From Promethearchaeota archaeon (GTDB lineage Archaea; Asgardarchaeota; Lokiarchaeia; Sigyniarchaeales; SOKP01), in assembly GCA_030606485.1 (NCBI GenBank), contig JAUWGH010000003.1, forward strand, positions 372,001-436,000: a DNA stretch of 64,000 nucleotides, given 5' to 3'. The notes under the pieces are model-generated. The model searched no databases, was not told the origin of the DNA, and worked only from the letters and a program-made list of their open reading frames with translations. The position numbers and the translations under genes were made by a program. Positions 62,027-64,000 of the stretch are shown here, in pieces. The first letter of the stretch is position 1. The number at the start of each line of letters is the position of its first letter.

Positions 62027-63469
62027 ATGACAGAATCTACAAAAATGAGGTATTCTGAAAAAATTACTAATAAGAAAATTATTTTATTTACATTAAGTGG
62101 ACCAATCAGCGGACTTTTGTTTGGAATGTGGGGGAATATTCAGTTTTTTGCGGCATCGGTGCTTTTAATACCACAAGCTGTAATTACTGTGATTTACCTT
62201 ATTTACTCAATAGTTGATAGCATCAATGATCCATTATTAGGTTATCTTAGTGATCGATCCAAAAGATTTACAGCAAAATTTGGAAAGCGTTTTCCATGGA
62301 TTATGATTGGGGCTATTATAAGTCCGATTTTACTCATTTTATGTTTCATTCAAGTCGCTCAAATTAATGTTGATGAATCCGGTCAAGTGCTAAATCCTGA
62401 AGCAGTTTTAATAGCCTCTATATGGTTATGCGTTATAATGGTTATTTACGAAACATTTCGCACATTACATGAAATAAGCCATACATCTTTGTTCCCGGAT
62501 TTATTCCGAGAAGAGAACCAACGAAGGAAAGTTAGTGGAATTGGAGGGATTGTAGGTGGAATAACCTCGATTTTATCTGCTATTTTGATTCCATTATTTA
62601 TAGCAAGTCTAGGAGGGGCAACTAGCCTAACTGCTTATTTGTTTACTACAATAATAATCATTATTGTTGTTTATTTATTGATTTTCCCCTATAATTTAGG
62701 TGTTCGTGAAACGGATAAGATGAAAGCATTTCGAGTAAAATTAGATGATTCAGGAAAAGGTACTTCTCCAGTGAAAGAAGTAGTGATTCGTATATTTAGA
62801 GATAAAAATTGGATGGCTATAGTAATTACGAATTTCTGCTGGGCTATAGCTGGAGCTTGCATGTTGTACGGTTTAAACTTTTTTATCTTACATAATTTAG
62901 GATTGGGCATAGAATCTACCATTTTACCAGGACTATTTCATATTATCGTAAGCATTATTTCAGCACCCATTTGGATGAAAGTAGCGAAAAAGATAGGTGT
63001 TAAAAAAACTTACTTAGTGAGTTTGATTTTAAATGTTATTGGTTTCCTTGCATTTTATTTTGTAACTGATATTATTGGAGTTATTATAGTGTTAGCTTAT
63101 GTAGGCGTACCTACTAGTGCAAATTATGGTGTGATTATTTTTCTTGCAAAGGCTGAGGGAATTGATAACGCTGCTGTAAATTCAGGAAAACGTGAAGAAG
63201 GGAGTTACAATGGTATATTGCGAGTTTTTTCTGCATTTTCATATGCTTCTCAAACTCTAATTTTTGCATTAGTAGCAGGTATCACAGGATATAATCCAGT
63301 TCTTGAAGCTAACCAAACTCCTTTTGCCAAATGGGGGTTAAATCTCCAAATGTCACTAATCCCAATGGTTATTATCCTTATTGGCACGATTATTTTTGCA
63401 CTAATGTATAAAATAAGAAAGGAAGATGCAGAAGCAAATAAAGAAAAATTGAAAGAATTAGGGCTCTAA
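62027..63469 (+). CDS. GPH-family symporter (MelB-like)
   Basis: 480 residues from ATG 62027, behind GGAGTGAAAGG; an in-frame TTG at 62000 is less likely. About 12 membrane helices. Diagnostic of the glycoside-pentoside-hexuronide family are NDPLLGYLSDRSKRFTAKFG near residue 75 and the N-terminal LSGPISGLLFGMWGNIQFF; further SGKREEGSYNGILRVFSAFS. Members import sugars or glycosides with Na+ or H+. The divergent TetR-type gene and an inverted repeat suggest inducible expression. Confidence 0.85.
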   Translation: MTESTKMRYSEKITNKKIILFTLSGPISGLLFGMWGNIQFFAASVLLIPQAVITVIYLIYSIVDSINDPLLGYLSDRSKRFTAKFGKRFPWIMIGAIISPILLILCFIQVAQINVDESGQVLNPEAVLIASIWLCVIMVIYETFRTLHEISHTSLFPDLFREENQRRKVSGIGGIVGGITSILSAILIPLFIASLGGATSLTAYLFTTIIIIIVVYLLIFPYNLGVRETDKMKAFRVKLDDSGKGTSPVKEVVIRIFRDKNWMAIVITNFCWAIAGACMLYGLNFFILHNLGLGIESTILPGLFHIIVSIISAPIWMKVAKKIGVKKTYLVSLILNVIGFLAFYFVTDIIGVIIVLAYVGVPTSANYGVIIFLAKAEGIDNAAVNSGKREEGSYNGILRVFSAFSYASQTLIFALVAGITGYNPVLEANQTPFAKWGLNLQMSLIPMVIILIGTIIFALMYKIRKEDAEANKEKLKELGL

Positions 63470-63493
63470 ACCATCCTAAACCAAGATTTTAAA

Positions 63494-63509
63494 TTTTTTT
63501 TTTTTTTTT
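63494..63509 (+). terminator. T16 tract between convergent genes
   Basis: A run of sixteen T lies 24 bases after the symporter stop and ahead of the convergent epimerase end. It fits an archaeal oligo-T terminator on the plus strand. Homopolymers of this length are also prone to assembly error. Confidence 0.45.
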
Positions 63510-63525
63510 CAATATATATAAAAAT

Positions 63526-64000
63526 TTACCTTTTCTTTAATTCCTTTATTACCTTATTAGGGTTTTTAGTATTAATTATTGCACTAGCAGAAATTAAAAT
63601 ATCAGCTTCTGATAATTTTTTTGAACTTTCTAAATTTATCCCCCCATCTACCCTTATTTCTATTTGGTATTTCTCCTTATATTTTGCAATCTTTTTTAAT
63701 CGATCTACGGTGGATTCTATAAATTTTTGGCCAGAAAACCCAGGACTTACTCCTAAAATCAAAATTGTATCAATTATCGGGAGATATTTTTCTAATTTGT
63801 GAATCTCTGTGTCGGGATTGATCACCAACCCCACCTTTTTATTATGACTCTTTACTTTCATAATTATCTCTTGAATATTTTCTTTAATTTCAATATGGAA
63901 CAAGAAAACATCGATATAATCAATTATTTTATCAATATATTCGAGTGGATTCTCAACCATTAGATGTGCTTCTATAGGCAAATCAAACTCAGATTTGATT
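63526..64000 (-). CDS. rpe: Ribulose-phosphate 3-epimerase (partial, N-terminus outside window)
   Basis: The reading frame continues without a start through the right edge (IKSEFDLPIEAHLMVENPLE at the border), so the start lies outside. Rpe interconverts ribulose 5-phosphate and xylulose 5-phosphate. Conserved parts are AHLMVENP with a metal-binding histidine, VGLVINPDTEI, ILILGVSPGFSGQKFI, IEIRVDGGINLESSKKLSEA and ILISASAI. The sequence has ILGVSPGF in place of the usual VMxVxPGFGGQ, a small change. About 158 of roughly 215 residues are present. Confidence 0.88.
   Translation of the reverse strand, partial: IKSEFDLPIEAHLMVENPLEYIDKIIDYIDVFLFHIEIKENIQEIIMKVKSHNKKVGLVINPDTEIHKLEKYLPIIDTILILGVSPGFSGQKFIESTVDRLKKIAKYKEKYQIEIRVDGGINLESSKKLSEADILISASAIINTKNPNKVIKELKKR

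Noticed and set aside
1-64000. CRISPR arrays, tRNA or rRNA genes, insertion sequences
   Set aside because: I scanned the intergenic gaps for regular repeats, GC-rich cloverleaf-like stretches and transposase motifs and saw none; a covariance-model search would be needed to exclude a divergent small RNA.

Overview
The window is AT-rich (about 30% G+C by eye), gene-dense and archaeal in character. It encodes an archaeal-type thymidylate synthase, a type-2 isopentenyl-diphosphate isomerase-like protein, RimK/MptN-like and MfnD-like ATP-grasp ligases, an NDP-forming acyl-CoA synthetase alpha chain, a COG0731-type radical SAM protein, a Ras-like GTPase with an altered switch, dolichol-kinase-like proteins, tungsten aldehyde oxidoreductase machinery, many crotonases and several SCP2-like lipid carriers. 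This mix best fits an anaerobic Asgard archaeon, probably of the Lokiarchaeia; that placement is inference from gene content. I found no rRNA, tRNA, CRISPR array or insertion sequence.

Layout. 1-6.4 kb: a cut-off ATP-grasp ligase, a helical unknown, two Cro/C1-type regulators (one fused to a membrane PH-like domain), an SDR, phosphoglycerate mutase and an FMN isomerase. 6.5-14.7 kb: an orphan adenine DNA methyltransferase, then a tight operon of a degenerate AAA+-like protein, an SMC ATPase, a ScpA-like kleisin and a ScpB-like protein. The SMC gene has no ATG/GTG/TTG start in the correct place. It appears to start at ATT four bases after the upstream stop codon, behind a good ribosome binding site. 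14.8-22.7 kb: an MFS carrier, a GTPase with an unknown partner, an ATP-grasp ligase, a Maf protein and two dolichol/polyprenol-kinase-like membrane proteins. 22.8-33.3 kb: two zinc alcohol-type dehydrogenases, a creatininase-family hydrolase, a 1277-residue TPR-nitrilase fusion, two crotonases and a TIM-barrel epimerase. One dehydrogenase, the hydrolase and the epimerase resemble Thermotoga IolM, IolN and IolO, which suggests inositol breakdown by the keto-inositol hydrolase route. 33.4-39.4 kb: radical SAM, IscU-like and Mrp/NBP35-like Fe-S proteins, a DtxR-family regulator with two strong palindromes in the intergenic region, ThyA and an amidohydrolase.

39.7-50.1 kb is a one-direction block: FAD oxidase, heterodisulfide-reductase-like Fe-S protein, two ferredoxin-type proteins, winged-helix protein, CooC-like ATPase, aldehyde:ferredoxin oxidoreductase, acyl-CoA synthetase, MoaD-like protein and SCP2 protein. 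It looks like a redox module that oxidises or activates aldehydes and carboxylic acids. 50.2-57.5 kb has an SCP2-like protein, a TatD/URO-D pair with a possible 36-residue companion, an FGGY kinase, another Fe-S protein and the acyl-CoA synthetase alpha chain. 57.7-64 kb has two 100-residue paralogues with a decayed crotonase end between them, a crotonase, TrmO, two SCP2-like proteins, a TetR regulator divergent from a GPH-type symporter, and the start-truncated end of ribulose-phosphate 3-epimerase.

The most unusual items are the SMC/kleisin/AAA-like operon with its ATT start, the dispersed inositol pathway, the CooC-like maturase beside a tungsten enzyme with no CO dehydrogenase in view, and the tandem duplication scar at 58 kb.
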